Origin: CAWFSE01 sp963697565 | GTDB taxonomy: Bacteria > Actinomycetota > Actinomycetes > CAVWCF01 | Reading direction: 5' to 3' | DNA length: 64,000 nucleotides | Assembly: GCA_963697565.1 (NCBI GenBank) | Contig: CAVOOM010000008.1 | Location: 310,001-374,000 of the forward strand | In this document: in pieces, positions 7,558 through 17,593 of the stretch | Position numbering within the stretch: position 1 is the stretch's first letter | How the letters are laid out: every line of letters begins with the position of its first letter | The notes under the pieces: model-generated | What the model was told of the DNA's origin: nothing | Database searches by the model: none | Seen by the model: the letters and a program-made list of their open reading frames with translations, nothing else | Translations under genes and position numbers: made by a program

Positions 7558-8455
7558 CGCCGTTGCCTCCCTTTCCACAGTCCCATGAACGCCTGCTCGA
7601 GGTCGGGGTCGTGCGTGTGCAGGTCGACCACGCCGTGGTCGACGGCGACCTTCAGCAGTCCGGTGATCGAGCCGGCGACCAGGCAGGTCGCGGTGGGCCG
7701 CCGGACCTCCATGGAGACGACGCCGGGCGCCGAGGCCAGGTCAGGCCGGGGGAGCGACCGGGAAGTCCAGCTCGACCTTGCGGACCGCGCGCTCACGCAG
7801 GTGGTCGACGGTGTCGACGACCACGAGCCGGCCGTCGGCGACGATGCCCACCCGGTCGGCCATCTCCTGCACCTCGGTCGAGGACGTGCGACGACAGGAA
7901 GACCGTCGCGCCGCGCTGCGACGGTCTCGCGGACGAGGTGCTGGAACTCGCGCTGCACCAACGGGTCGAGCCCGATGGTCGGCTCATCGAGGATGACCAG
8001 CTCGGGCGAGTGCATGAACGCCTGCACCACGCCGAGCTTCTGCCGGTTGCCCATCGACAGGTCGCGCACCCGTCGGTCGAGGTCGAGCCGGAGCCGCTCG
8101 GCCAGGGCTTCGTACGCCGGCGGGTCGACGCCGCCCCGCAGCCGGGCGAGGTACGCGAGCAGGTCCCGGCCGCGCATCCGCTGGTAGAGCGAGAGGTCGC
8201 CGGGCAGGTAGCCGATCCGCGCCCGGATCTGGACGCCCGTGCGTGCGCAGGTCGAGGCCGAGGATCTGCGGCCGATCCGCGGGTGGGGGCGATCAGCCCG
8301 AGCAGCATGCGGATCGTGGTCGACTTGCCGGCGCCATTGGGGCCGAGGAAGCCGAACACCTCCCCGGTCTGGACCTCGAGATCCAGGTCCTCGATCCCGC
8401 GGCTCTTGCCGTAGTACTTGGTCAGCCCACGGGTGGACAGCGCGTGCTCTGCCAT
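7554..8455 (-). pseudogene. ABC exporter ATP-binding protein, multiply frameshifted
   Basis: Start ATG 8455 gives MAEHALSTRGLTKYYG and then a Walker A motif GPNGAGKSTTIRMLLG in the first frame. After two shifts near 8240-8280 the middle reads IGYLPGDLSLYQRM, the signature LSMGNRQKLGVVQAF and Walker B ELVILDEPTIGLDP. Two more shifts near 7885-7905 and one near 7750 are needed to reach the C-terminus at 7554. All functional motifs of an ABC-2 exporter ATPase of about 300 residues are therefore present but not in one frame. It overlaps the permease start by ATGA. The gene is clearly identifiable; whether it is functional cannot be told from this sequence. Confidence 0.65.
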
Positions 8456-8520
8456 ACCTCCAGGCTGCGCCGCAGCCCGTCGCTCGGGAAGGGGCCGAGG
8501 TCCCCAGGTCGTGAGAAGCC

Positions 8521-11500
8521 CTAGGCGATGATCTCGACCCTCGAGGGGCCGCCCTCGGCGTCGCGCCGGACCGCAAGGCGCTCGGGGACGCGCTCCTTGA
8601 GCTCGGCGACGTGGCTCACGATGCCGACAGCGCGACCGCCTTCGCGAAGGGCCTCGATCACCCCCATGACCTGGTCGAGGGTCTCGGAGTCGAGGCTGCC
8701 GAACCCCTCGTCGATGAAGAGCGTGTCGAGCGCGATGCCGCCCGCCTCGGTGCTCACCACGTCGGCGACGCCCAAGGCCAGGGCGAGGGAGGTGTAGAAC
8801 GTCTCGCCCCCGGACAGCGACTTCTCGCTGCGGCTCTGGCCGGTGTGGGCGTCGACCACCCGCAGGGTGAGCCCCGAGCGCTCCCGGGCGCTGCCGACGC
8901 CGTCCACGCGCTCGAGGCTGTAGCGGCCCGCCGACATCGCCTGCAGGCGGAGGTTCGCGGACTGGACGACCTTCTCGAACCACAGCCGAAGCACGTAGGT
9001 CGTGAGGGCCACCCGCCGATGGCCGTCGGTGCCCTTGGCCAGACCGGCCAGCCGCTCAAGGGGGCGGGCCTCGGCCCGCGCCCGCTCAAGGGCGGCGTCC
9101 GCGTCGGCCAACTCGCGGGCGCGGTCGGCGAAGCGCGCGACCCGCTCGTCGGCGGTTGTCTGGACGGACAAGGCGGCCTTCCACCGCTGGTGGGCCGCCA
9201 CGGTCTCGCGCTGCGCCTCGTCGGCACGGCGCGCAGGGCGCCTGCCTGGTCGGGGTCGACGGCCGCGAGCTCGGGAGCGTCGGCCGCAGCCTTGAGCCGC
9301 ACCTGCTCGGCGTCCCACGTCTCGATCTGCTCGGAGAGCCGCGTGAGCTGCCCGGCGTCGCGCAGTGCCTGCCGTGCGGCCTCGGCGGCGCCGAAGCCGG
9401 CGGCGACCGCCTCGGCATCGGCCTGGTCTTGTCGCGCCGCCCAAGCCGACTCGGCTTGCGCCAGGGCCGCGAGGGCCTCGGCGGCCCGTTCGTCCCGGTC
9501 GGCAAGGCTGATCCACTCGTCCTGGCGCGCTTGGACGCTGGGCCGCCCATCGCGGGCGGTCTCAAGGTCGATCTCCTCCGTGGCGAGGGCGGCTTGCTCC
9601 TGCTCCGAACGCGTCCGCGCGGTCGCCTCGGCTGTGGTGGCCGTGAGCACCGCCCCAGCGGCGTCCGCCTCCGCGGCGACGAGGGAGTCCACCCGCGCCG
9701 CGAGCTCGTCCAGGCCGTCCAGAGCGGCCTGCCCGCTGCGCGACCAGCGCGCGTGCCTCGTTCAGCGCGCTCAGCAGCTCATCGGCCGAGCGCCCTGCGG
9801 CGACGGCGAGGTCGTGCTGCTGCCGACTGTCGAGCGCCGCCCAGTGCTCTTCGGCGGCGGCCCGGGCAGCCTCGGCGGCGTCACGCCGCTCGCGTGCCTC
9901 CTGCACCTCGTGGGCGCCGACGGCCTCGGGCCCGGGCCGGGCCGGGGCCGGATGCTCGGTCGCCCCGCAGACCGCGCAGGGCTCTCCCGGCCGAAGCGAC
10001 GCAGCCAACTCGGCCGCGATGCCCGCCAAGCGGGCGTCCTGGAGGCGCTGGTGGGCGTCGACGGCGGCCTGGTGGGCCTCGACCGCCGCCAGTCGCGCCG
10101 AGCCCGCCGCCGCGAGTTCGTCGACGCGTTGCCCGGCGCGTAGGGCGGCCTCGTGCTGGGTGGCCAGGGCGGCGGCGTGCTGCTGGGCCCCCGGAAGGCC
10201 GGCCGCGGCCTGCTGGGCTTCTGCGTGGGCCAGCCGCGCCGCCGTGAGCAGCCCTGGCAGCGCGGTTTGGCGGGCGATCGCCTCCGCAAGCGCCGTCTGG
10301 GCGTCATCGGCGTCCTGGGCCGCGGCTGCGGCCTGGGCCCGGCGCTCGGCGAGCGCCTGCTCGCGGACGACGAGGGGCTCCAGGGCCGCGGCGGTGGCGC
10401 GTGCGGCGGCCGCGGCGGCCCGACGGGCTTCGGCGCCCTCGCCGCGCTCCTCTGCCTCGCTCGGCTCGTCGATCGCTTCGCGCATGCGGGCCTGGGCGTC
10501 GGCCACCAGGTCGCGCGCCTCAGCGACCTGGGCCAGAAGGGGTCGCACGGGGGCGGCTGCCAGCGCCTCGGCGCGCTCCTTCTCCCAGGCGGCGCGGATC
10601 GCGGCGGTCTCCCCGTGCGCGGCGAGGGCGGCCCGGGCCGCCCGCAGGCGCTCGGCCCGGTCAGCGTCTGTCGTGGCCGCGTCCCGGTGCTGCTGGGCCG
10701 CGAGCACCGCGGTGTGGGTGGCCTGCACCGCCGCTTGGGCGGCGGCCTGGTTCTGCGCAAGCGCCTCGGCCGTCGTGCGGGCGTACTCCGCGGTGTCGTC
10801 GTGCTCGACCGGGGCGCCTCCTTCTCCGTCGACTGAGGCATCACCAGACACCTCGCCCGCGGCCTCGCGGGCGGCCGCGAACGCCTCGCCCCTGAGCGTC
10901 TTGGCGGCTGCGGCCGCCGCGCGGGCGGCCTTGCGCTGATCGTCGAGCGACTGGGTCACCCGGTCGTACAGGCCGGTGCCAAACAGCCGGCTGAGCACCT
11001 TGCGGCGTTCGTCATCGTCGGCCCGCAGGAACGTCGCGAACTCGCCTTGGGGGAGCAGGACCACCTGGGTGAACTGCTCGCGGGTGAGGCCGAGTGCCTC
11101 GGAGAGGATCACGCCGGCCTCGCGGGCCTGCGTCGCCTGTGTCGTCCACTGCCCGTCGTCGAGGCGTTCGAGGTGGGCGCTGGGACGCTCCTTGAGCATG
11201 CCCTCGCCGCGCAGCTTGGGGCGCTCGTGCTCGGGGGAGCGGGTCACCCGGTAGCGGCGGTCGTTGGCGCTGAATTCGAGGGTGACCTCGGGGATCGTGT
11301 GCCGGGTCGGCGAAGTGGGAGTGCAGCCGGTCGGTGGCGGTGTCGTGGCCGGCCAGGGCGCCGTACAGGGCGAAGGTGATCGCGTCGAGGATGGTCGACT
11401 TGCCGGCGCCCGTCGGGCCCTCAAGGAGGAACAGCTGGGATTGGGAGAGCCGGTCGAAGTCGATCTCCTGGCGCTCGGCGAACGGGCCGAAGGCCTGCAG

Positions 11501-11521
11501 GGTGAGCCGGTGCAGCCGCAT
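8521..11521 (-). CDS. sbcC: SbcC exonuclease subunit, SMC-like ATPase (three frameshifts)
   Basis: About 1000 residues after repair. N-terminal Walker A EGPTGAGKSTILDAITFALYG, the conserved VVLLPQGEFATFLRA segment, a long Ala/Glu/Arg-rich coiled coil with a zinc-hook CAVCG near the middle (about 9965), and the C-terminal signature KSLSGGETFYTSLALALG and Walker B DTLFIDEGFGSLD. Together with SbcD this forms the Mre11-Rad50-type nuclease that opens hairpins and processes DNA ends. One-base shifts near 11315, 9740 and 9225 interrupt the frame; every motif survives. Start ATG 11521 overlaps the sbcD stop by one base (TGATG), indicating coupling. Confidence 0.85.
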
Positions 11522-12700
11522 CAGGCGCCCACCGCCGCGCGCTGGGCGGCCTCGATGGTGTCGCGCAGCACGCGCTGCTCCTCGGGGTTGGGCGCGGCGC
11601 CGCCGACGAACTCGACGAACTGCCCGCAGACGGCGACCGGGTCGTCGCGCACCCGCTCGAGCCGCGCGAGGTCGGAGGTCGGGTCGACCAGCCCGCCATG
11701 GGGCTCGTACCCCAGCTCGAGGGTGTGCGGCCAGTGCCGGCGAAGCTGCTCCATCGGCAGCAGCGGACGGACCTGGTCGGTGAGGACGACCTTGACGTAG
11801 CAGTCGGCGAGCTCCGCCAGGTCGCCGTCGGCGCGCGCGAGCAAGTCGTCGAGGGTGCCGCGCACCTCGCGCAACGCGCGCGCGACAGGGATGGGCACGC
11901 ACCGCACCTCGGCCACGCCGTCGCCGTCGAGCTCGACCAGCGCCACCGACTTGGTGTGGTCGCGCTCCGAGAAGGAGTACGCCACGGGTGAGCCGCTGTA
12001 GCGCAGCACCGTGTCAGAACCCGCCAGCGTCACCTCTTGCGGTCCGTGCAAGTGGCCCAGCGCCACGTAGCTGAGCCCGTCGAAGACCCGGGCCGGGGCG
12101 TCCCCGATGCCCCCCACGCGGATGTCGCGCTCAGACTCGCTGGCCTGCCCGCCCGTGACGAAGGCGTGGGCCAGCGCCACCGTCCGCGTGATGCCGCGGG
12201 ACTTGGCGTCGGCGAGGATCCGCTGGGTCGCCGCCGAGAGGACGGACTCGTGCGAACGCTCTGCACCGAGCTCCTCGCGCACGGCGTCGGGCATGAGGTA
12301 CGGCACCCCGTAGACGGCCACCTCGCCATGGCTGTCGCTCAGCACGATGGGCTGGTCGAGGGTCGCGACGTGGGTGCGCAGGTGGATGCCGGCGCGCTCA
12401 TGCAGCCGTGAGCCGAAGCCGAGTCGGGTGGGGGAGTCGTGGTTGCCGCTGATGAGGACCAGGGGGATCCCGGCCTCGGACAGCGCCACGAGCGCCCCCT
12501 CAAGGGCGGTCATCGCCTCGGCGCTGGGCACCGACCGGTCGTAGACATCGCCGGCGACGAGCACGGCGTCGACCCGCTCGCTCGACGGCCAGGTCGACGA
12601 GCCAGTCGAGGAACACCCGCTGGGCCGGCAGCAGGTCGGCCTGGATCAGCGAGCGGCCGAGGTGCCAGTCGGAGGTGTGCAGCAGCTTCACGTGGGCCAT
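11521..12700 (-). CDS. sbcD: SbcD nuclease subunit, Mre11-like (one frameshift)
   Basis: About 393 residues after repair. N-terminus LLHTSDWHLGRSL is metallophosphoesterase motif I; a one-base shift near 12585 is followed by VLVAGDVYDRSVPS (motif II) and LVLISGNHDSPTRLG (motif III), then LAHAFVTGG and ALGHLHGPQ with the remaining metal-binding histidines. This is the manganese-dependent nuclease that pairs with SbcC. The start at ATG 12700 lies only 30 bases from the divergent GH13 gene, so the two share a very short promoter region. Confidence 0.87.
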
Positions 12701-12730
12701 CGTCCCAGCCCCCTCCGACACAATGAGCCG

Positions 12731-14461
12731 GTGGCCGAGGACGCGGGGCAGGACGTGTGGTGGCGCGACGCCGTCGTCTACCAGGTGTATCCGCGCAGCT
12801 TCGCCGACGGCGACGGCGACGGCGTCGGGGACCTCGCCGGACTGGCGAGCCGGCTGGACCACCTCGCCTGGCTGGGCGTCGACGTGATCTGGCTGTCACC
12901 GGTCTACCCCTCGCCGCAGGACGACAACGGCTACGACATCAGCGACTACCAGGACATCGATCCGGCCTTCGGGACCCTGGCGGAGTTCGACGCCCTGCTG
13001 GCGGCTATCCACGACCGGGGGATGCGGCTCGTCATGGACCTCGTGGTCAACCACACCTCCGACGAGCACCCGTGGTTCACGGCTGCCCGCTCGTCGCCCG
13101 ACAGCCCGTACCGCGACTGGTATTGGTGGCGGCCGCCGCGGCCCGGCTTCGCGGCCGGCGAGCCGGGCGCCGAGCCGACCAACTGGGAGTCGGTCTTCTC
13201 CGGCCCGGCCTGGGAGCTCGACGAGGCCTCCGGCGAGTACTACCTGCACCTGTTCTCCCGCAAGCAGCCGGACCTGAACTGGGAGAACCCGCAGGTGCGC
13301 GCAGCGATCCACTCGATGATGCGCTGGTGGCTGGACCGGGGGGTGGACGGCTTCCGGATGGATGTCATCAACTTCATCTCCAAGGACCCGGCGCTACCTG
13401 ACGGCGTGGTGGCGACCGGGGCGCGGTACGGCGACGGGTCGCCGGCGTTCCTGAACGGGCCGCGGATCCACGAGTACCTCGCCGAGATCCATCGCGAGGT
13501 GCTTCGCCGGCCGACCGCAGGCGGTGCTCACCGTCGGCGAGATGCCGGGGGTCACGGTGGAGGAAGCCCGGCTGTTCACCGACCCGGCCCGGGCCGAGGT
13601 GGACATGGTCTTCCAGTTCGAGCACACGTCCCTCGACCAGGGCGACGACCAAGTGGGACGTGCGGCCGTTTGTGTTGCAGGACCTCAAGAAGTCGCTCGG
13701 ACGCTGGCAGGACGGCCTGGCCGAGGTCGGGTGGAACAGCCTCTACTGGGGCAACCACGACCAGCCGCGCGTGGTCTCCCGCTACGGCGACGACGGCGAG
13801 CACCGCACGCGATCGGCCAAGGCGCTCGCCACCCTCCTGCACCTGCACCGGGGCACGCCGTACGTGTACCAGGGCGAAGAGATCGGCATGCGCAACGCGA
13901 CCTTCGCGGGGATCGAGGACTTCCGCGACCTGGAGTCGCTCAACCACTACGCCGAGGCCGTGGGCCGTGGCGAGGACCCCGACGCGGTGCTCGCGGCCCT
14001 GCGGTTGATGAGCCGCGACAACGCGCGGACCCCCATCCCGTGGGATGCCAGCGAGCGGCGCGGGCTTCACGACGGGGACGCCGTGGATCGGCATCAACCC
14101 CGACTACGCAGAGGTCAACGTCGCGGCCGAGCGCGCCGACGAGGGGTCGGTCCTGCACCACTACCGGCGGCTGATCGCGTTGCGGCATCAGGAGCCGGCG
14201 GTCGTGCACGGCGACTTCACGATGCTGATGCCTGACGACGAGCAGGTGTACGCGTTCACCCGCCGGCACGGCGACGTGGAGCTGCTGGTGCTCGTGAACG
14301 TGTCCGGCGCCGAGGCGGCAGTCGAGATCCCCGACCTGGAGGACTGGTCGCGCTCGGACCTGCTCCTCGGCACGGTCCCTGACGCGGGTGGGCCGGCCTG
14401 GCCGGCGCTGCTGCGCCCTTGGGAGGCCAGGGTCCACCGCCGCCGCGTCGCCGGCCGCTGA
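12731..14461 (+). CDS. GH13 alpha-glucosidase (three frameshifts)
   Basis: About 575 residues after repair. The N-terminus WWRDAVVYQVYPRSFADG is the classical GH13 start. Conserved region I is DLVVNHTSDEHPWF, region II GFRMDVINF with the nucleophile Asp, region III LTVGEMPG with the acid/base Glu, and region IV WGNHDQPR. Domain C ends in a typical Asp/Leu-rich tail. Shifts near 13520, 13645 and 14060 break the frame. Later INPDYAEVN and the lack of a signal peptide suit an intracellular alpha-1,4- or 1,6-glucosidase acting on maltose/isomaltose-type oligosaccharides. The start GTG 12731 is chosen because the upstream sequence is only the 30-base intergenic gap. Confidence 0.85.
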
Positions 14462-14471
14462 GGCCGGGCCG

Positions 14472-14486
14472 TACCCCCTGGGGTAT
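14472..14486. promoter_or_regulatory. CsoR/CstR-type operator on the DUF302 promoter
   Basis: TACCCC-CT-GGGGTAT matches the type-1 operator pattern (TACCC...GGGTA) of CsoR-family copper or persulfide repressors. Its right half contains a -10-like TATCCT at 14484-14489, about 37 bases before the DUF302 start, so occupancy would block RNA polymerase. A nearly identical site occurs at 21432-21447. The cognate repressor gene is not in the window. Confidence 0.6.
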
Positions 14487-14525
14487 CCTCGCGTGGTCGA
14501 TTCCCCGATCTCGCCCGGAGGACCC

Positions 14526-14927
14526 ATGTCGGACAACGCCGGAGCGCTCAGCGCCACCCTTGAGCTGCCCTTCGAGGAGGCCGTCGACGCCGTTCGCGCC
14601 GCCCTGGCGGAGCAGGGGTTCGGCGTCCTCACCGAGATCGATGTGCGCGCCACGATGAAGGCCAAGCTCGACGTCGACCTCCCCGCGTACACGATCCTCG
14701 GGGCGTGCAATCCGCCGCTGGCCTACCGGGGCCTGACGATCGACCCCTCGCTGGGGCTGCTGCTGCCGTGCAACGTCGTCGTCCGCGAGGTGGCCGGCGC
14801 CTGCCAGGTGGACGCGGTCGACCCCGCGCTGATGGTCGACTTCGTCGGCAGCGCCGAGATGCAGCCGGTGGCGGCTGAGGCGACCACCCGGCTGCGCGCG
14901 GTGATCGAGGCACTGGCCAGCCGCTGA
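14526..14927 (+). CDS. DUF302 domain protein
   Basis: 133 residues, intact, start ATG 14526 behind GGAGGA. Strong match to the DUF302 family (PF03625): LPFEEAVDAVRAALAEQGFG, then YTILGACNPPLAYRGL and GLLLPCNVVV with the conserved ACNP and PCN cysteines. DUF302 has a small alpha/beta fold of unknown biochemical role and is frequently found near sulfur- or metal-stress genes; the catalytic or binding role of the two Cys is not proven. A CsoR/CstR-type box overlaps its promoter, so expression is probably induced by copper(I) or persulfide. The feoABC genes follow after an iron box and are probably transcribed separately. Confidence 0.85.
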   Translation: MSDNAGALSATLELPFEEAVDAVRAALAEQGFGVLTEIDVRATMKAKLDVDLPAYTILGACNPPLAYRGLTIDPSLGLLLPCNVVVREVAGACQVDAVDPALMVDFVGSAEMQPVAAEATTRLRAVIEALASR

Positions 14928-14934
14928 CTCCTCT

Positions 14935-14954
14935 AAGTTAGGTATGCCTAACTT
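14935..14954. promoter_or_regulatory. DtxR/IdeR-type iron box upstream of feoA
   Basis: AAGTTAGGTATGCCTAACTT is a near-perfect inverted repeat (9 of 10 positions) resembling the DtxR/IdeR consensus TTAGGTTAGSCTAACCTAA. It lies about 20 bases before the feoA start, upstream of a -10-like TACGGT (14963-14968). Iron-dependent repression of feoABC is inferred. Confidence 0.75.
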
Positions 14955-14974
14955 GGCGCTGGTACGGTTGCGGC

Positions 14975-15235
14975 ATGCGTCTCGGTGATGTGCGGCCCGG
15001 GGGTTTCGCCGTGCTCGAGGCCCCGGATGTCCCCACCTCGATGGCCCGCCGGCTCGCCGAGCTGGGTGTGCGCGCCGGGGAGCGGGTCCAGGTGATGCAC
15101 CGCACCGCCGGGGGAGGCCGGCTGCTGGCGGTGGGTGACACCCGCATCGCGGTCGACCGGCAGACCGCTCGTTCCATCCCGGTGCGCCCGGCCGAGGCCG
15201 ACGCCGCGAACCCGGCCGAGGCGGGCTCTTCATGA
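14975..15235 (+). CDS. feoA: FeoA ferrous iron transport accessory protein
   Basis: 86 residues, intact, an SH3-like FeoA domain: MRLGDVRPGGFAVLEA, then RRLAELGVRAGERVQVMHR and the closing TRIAVDRQTARSIPV. FeoA is a small cytosolic protein thought to regulate or support FeoB. The ATG at 14975 lies about 6 bases after a -10-like element, so the transcript may be leaderless. Its stop overlaps the feoB start (ATGA at 15232). An iron box precedes the operon. Confidence 0.88.
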   Translation: MRLGDVRPGGFAVLEAPDVPTSMARRLAELGVRAGERVQVMHRTAGGGRLLAVGDTRIAVDRQTARSIPVRPAEADAANPAEAGSS

Positions 15236-17198
15236 GCGCGCCCGCGGACCGCCCGGCCGCCCGGCCTGCTCGATCCGTTCCCTCATGCCACAGCGAGGCC
15301 ACCGCGTGGGTAGGCAGCGAGGACGCGCCGGTGGTGGCCCTTGTCGGCAGCCCCAATGTGGGCAAGTCGACCCTCTACAACGCGGTCACGGGCTTGCGGC
15401 GCGATGTGGGCAACTGGCCCGGCACCACCGTTGCGGTGGGCCGTGGCGTCCTGCGACTGCCGAGCGGCGATGCGGCGCTGCTGGACCTGCCCGGGGCGTA
15501 CAGCCTCGATCCGCTCTCCCCGGATGAGGAGCTCACCAGGGCACTGCTCGTGGACCAGGCCGCGGACGAGCGCCCCGACGTCGTCGTCGTCACGGTATCG
15601 GCCGCGCACCTGTCCCGCGGCCTCTACCTGCTCGCGCAACTGCGCGAGACGGACGGCCGACTCGTGCTGGTCGTCACCATGTCCGACATCGCCGCAAGGC
15701 GCGGGCTGAGCGTCGACGTGGACGCCCTGGCCGCTACCGTCGGAGTCCCGGTACTCGCCATCGATCCGCGCCGCGGCGAGGGTGTGCAGGGCCTCGCCGA
15801 TGTGGTCGATCGTGTCCTCCACGACCCGCGGCCGACGCCCCGCGCGGCCTGCGGGGGCGACGACCCGCTGGTCGTGGCCGATGACCGGTTCACCTGGATC
15901 TCGACGGCCGTTGACGCCTCCGTGCGGCGCGCCGCCGTCGGACGTACGACGTGGTCGGACCGCTTCGACCGGGTGGTCACGGCGCCGTTCAGCGGGGCCG
16001 CGGTCTTCTTGGCGGTGATGTGGGCGGTCTTCCAGCTCACGACGACCGTGGCGGCGCCGCTGCAGGGGGCCCTCGACGCCCTGGTCACCGGGCCGATCTC
16101 GGCGGCGGCGACCGGGCTGCTGGATGCGGTCGGGCTTGGGGACACCTGGGTCACCGGCCTGGTGGTCGACGGCCTGATCGCCGGCGTCGGCATGCTGCTG
16201 ACCTTCGTGCCGCTGATGGCCATCATGTTCGCGCTGCTGTCGCTGCTGGAGGACTCCGGCTACATGGCCCGGGCGGCCGTCGTCACCGACCGCCTGATGC
16301 GGCGGATCGGCCTGCCGGGCCGCGCGTTCCTCCCGCTGGTGGTGGGCTTCGGCTGCAACGTGCCGGCGATCAGCGGCACGCGGGTGCTGCCCGACGCCCG
16401 CCACCGGCTGCTCACCGCGTTGCTCGTCCCCTTCACCTCGTGCAGCGCGCGCCTCACGGTGTACGTGCTGGTGGCCACGACCTTCTTCGGCTCCAACGCC
16501 GGCACCGTCGTCTTCGCCATGTACGTGCTGTCCATCGTGCTCGTGGTGTTCGTTGGGCTGGCGATGCGTTCGACCCTGCTGCGGGCCATGGGCGACACCC
16601 CGCTGGTGCTGGACCTGCCGCCGTACCAGCTGCCGCTCCCCGGTTGATCTGGGCCAGCACCTGGAGCCGGCTGCAGGGGTTCCTTCGCACGGCCAGCGGG
16701 ATCATCGTGGCCACGGTCGTGGTCGTGTGGGCGCTCAGCGCGACGCCGGCACCGTCAGCCCAGGGCTCGTTCGGCGACGTCCCGGTGCAAGACAGCGTGT
16801 ACGCATCCGTGGCCCAGACCGTCGCCCCGGTCTTCGACCCCGCCGGCTTCGGTGAGTGGGAGACCGCCAGCGCCCTCATGGTGGGCTTCGTCGCGAAGGA
16901 GGCGGTGATCTCGTCGTGGGCGCAGACGTACGCCACGGCGGAGCCCGCCGACGCGTCCGAGCCGGGCTCGCTCGGCGATGCCCTCATCGCGAGTTTCGAG
17001 GAGTCGTCCGGGGGTGACCCGATCCCGGCGGTGCTGGCCTTCATGGTCTTCCTGCTCGCCTACACCCCCTGCGTGGCCACGTTGGCCGCGCAGAAGCGCG
17101 AGATCGGCCTGCGCTGGACGGTGTTCGGGGTGGGGATGCAGTTGGTGCTGGCCTGGACCCTGGCGGTGGCGGTCTTCCAGGTCGGGCGGCTGCTGTGA
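15232..17198 (+). CDS. feoB: FeoB ferrous iron transporter GTPase (one frameshift)
   Basis: About 655 residues after repair. N-terminal G domain with G1 VALVGSPNVGKSTLYNAV, G3 LLDLPGAYSL and G4 VVTMSDIA (the usual NKxD is TMSD here, an atypical G4). The membrane domain has two Gate-like regions: the first (VVGFGCNVPAISGTRVL) carries the conserved Cys of the iron pathway, the second reads LMVGFVAKEAVISSWAQ. A missing C in the CCCC run near 16642 breaks the frame at the start of a TM helix. It is the inner-membrane Fe(II) importer. Overlaps feoA before it and the FeoC-like gene after it. The odd G4 deserves checking because it determines guanine specificity. Confidence 0.87.
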
Positions 17199-17506
17199 TG
17201 TCGACGTCGTCGCCGCTGACCGCGGTGCTGCACGCCTTCGAGGCGGGCTGCGGCACCCTCGACGAGGTGGCCCGGTCTTCCTCGTTGGATCGTGATGTCG
17301 TCGGCGCCGCAGTGGAGCACCTGGTGCGACTCGGCCGACTGAACGCCGGCGTGCTCGCGGTGGGCTGCCCGGACGGCGGGTGCGGCTCGTGCGCCACGGG
17401 GGTCGGCGATGCCCCCGGCTGCGGGTCCGCCGGGCCGTCGGCGACCCGGTCGGGTCCGGTCTTGGTGGCCCTGACGTTGACCAGGCCGGTCGAGTCGCGG
17501 GATTAG
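17198..17506 (+). CDS. FeoC-like winged-helix protein with Cys cluster
   Basis: 102 residues from ATG 17198, which overlaps the feoB TGA (a GTG at 17195 is also possible). The first 60 residues resemble a small winged helix (VLHAFEAGCGTLDEVARSS, then VVGAAVEHLVRLGRLNAG), as in FeoC. It is followed by a Cys-rich segment CPDGGCGSCATGVGDAPGC that could bind an Fe-S cluster or iron, as proposed for FeoC. The tail is unstructured. Position directly after feoB with overlapping codons supports the assignment. FeoC is reported to regulate or stabilise FeoB. Confidence 0.75.
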   Translation: MSTSSPLTAVLHAFEAGCGTLDEVARSSSLDRDVVGAAVEHLVRLGRLNAGVLAVGCPDGGCGSCATGVGDAPGCGSAGPSATRSGPVLVALTLTRPVESRD

Positions 17507-17550
17507 CGCAGCCGGGGGCTGTGCAGTTATCCCCAGTGAGCGAAGAACTC

Positions 17551-17578
17551 TTGACGCGGCATGGGCTTGCCATAGGAT
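17551..17578 (+). promoter_or_regulatory. Promoter of the HNH endonuclease gene
   Basis: TTGACG (-35, 17551-17556), a 16-base spacer and TAGGAT (-10, 17573-17578). The predicted start of transcription falls at about 17585, directly at the ATG 17586, so the mRNA would be leaderless. Confidence 0.6.
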
Positions 17579-17593
17579 CGAACACATGTTCGA
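17578..17593. promoter_or_regulatory. LexA (SOS) box over the start codon
   Basis: TCGAAC-ACAT-GTTCGA is a perfect match to the actinobacterial LexA consensus TCGAACNNNNGTTCGA. It covers the end of the -10 element, the predicted transcription start and the ATG of the HNH endonuclease gene. Repression by LexA and induction by DNA damage are inferred. Confidence 0.82.
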
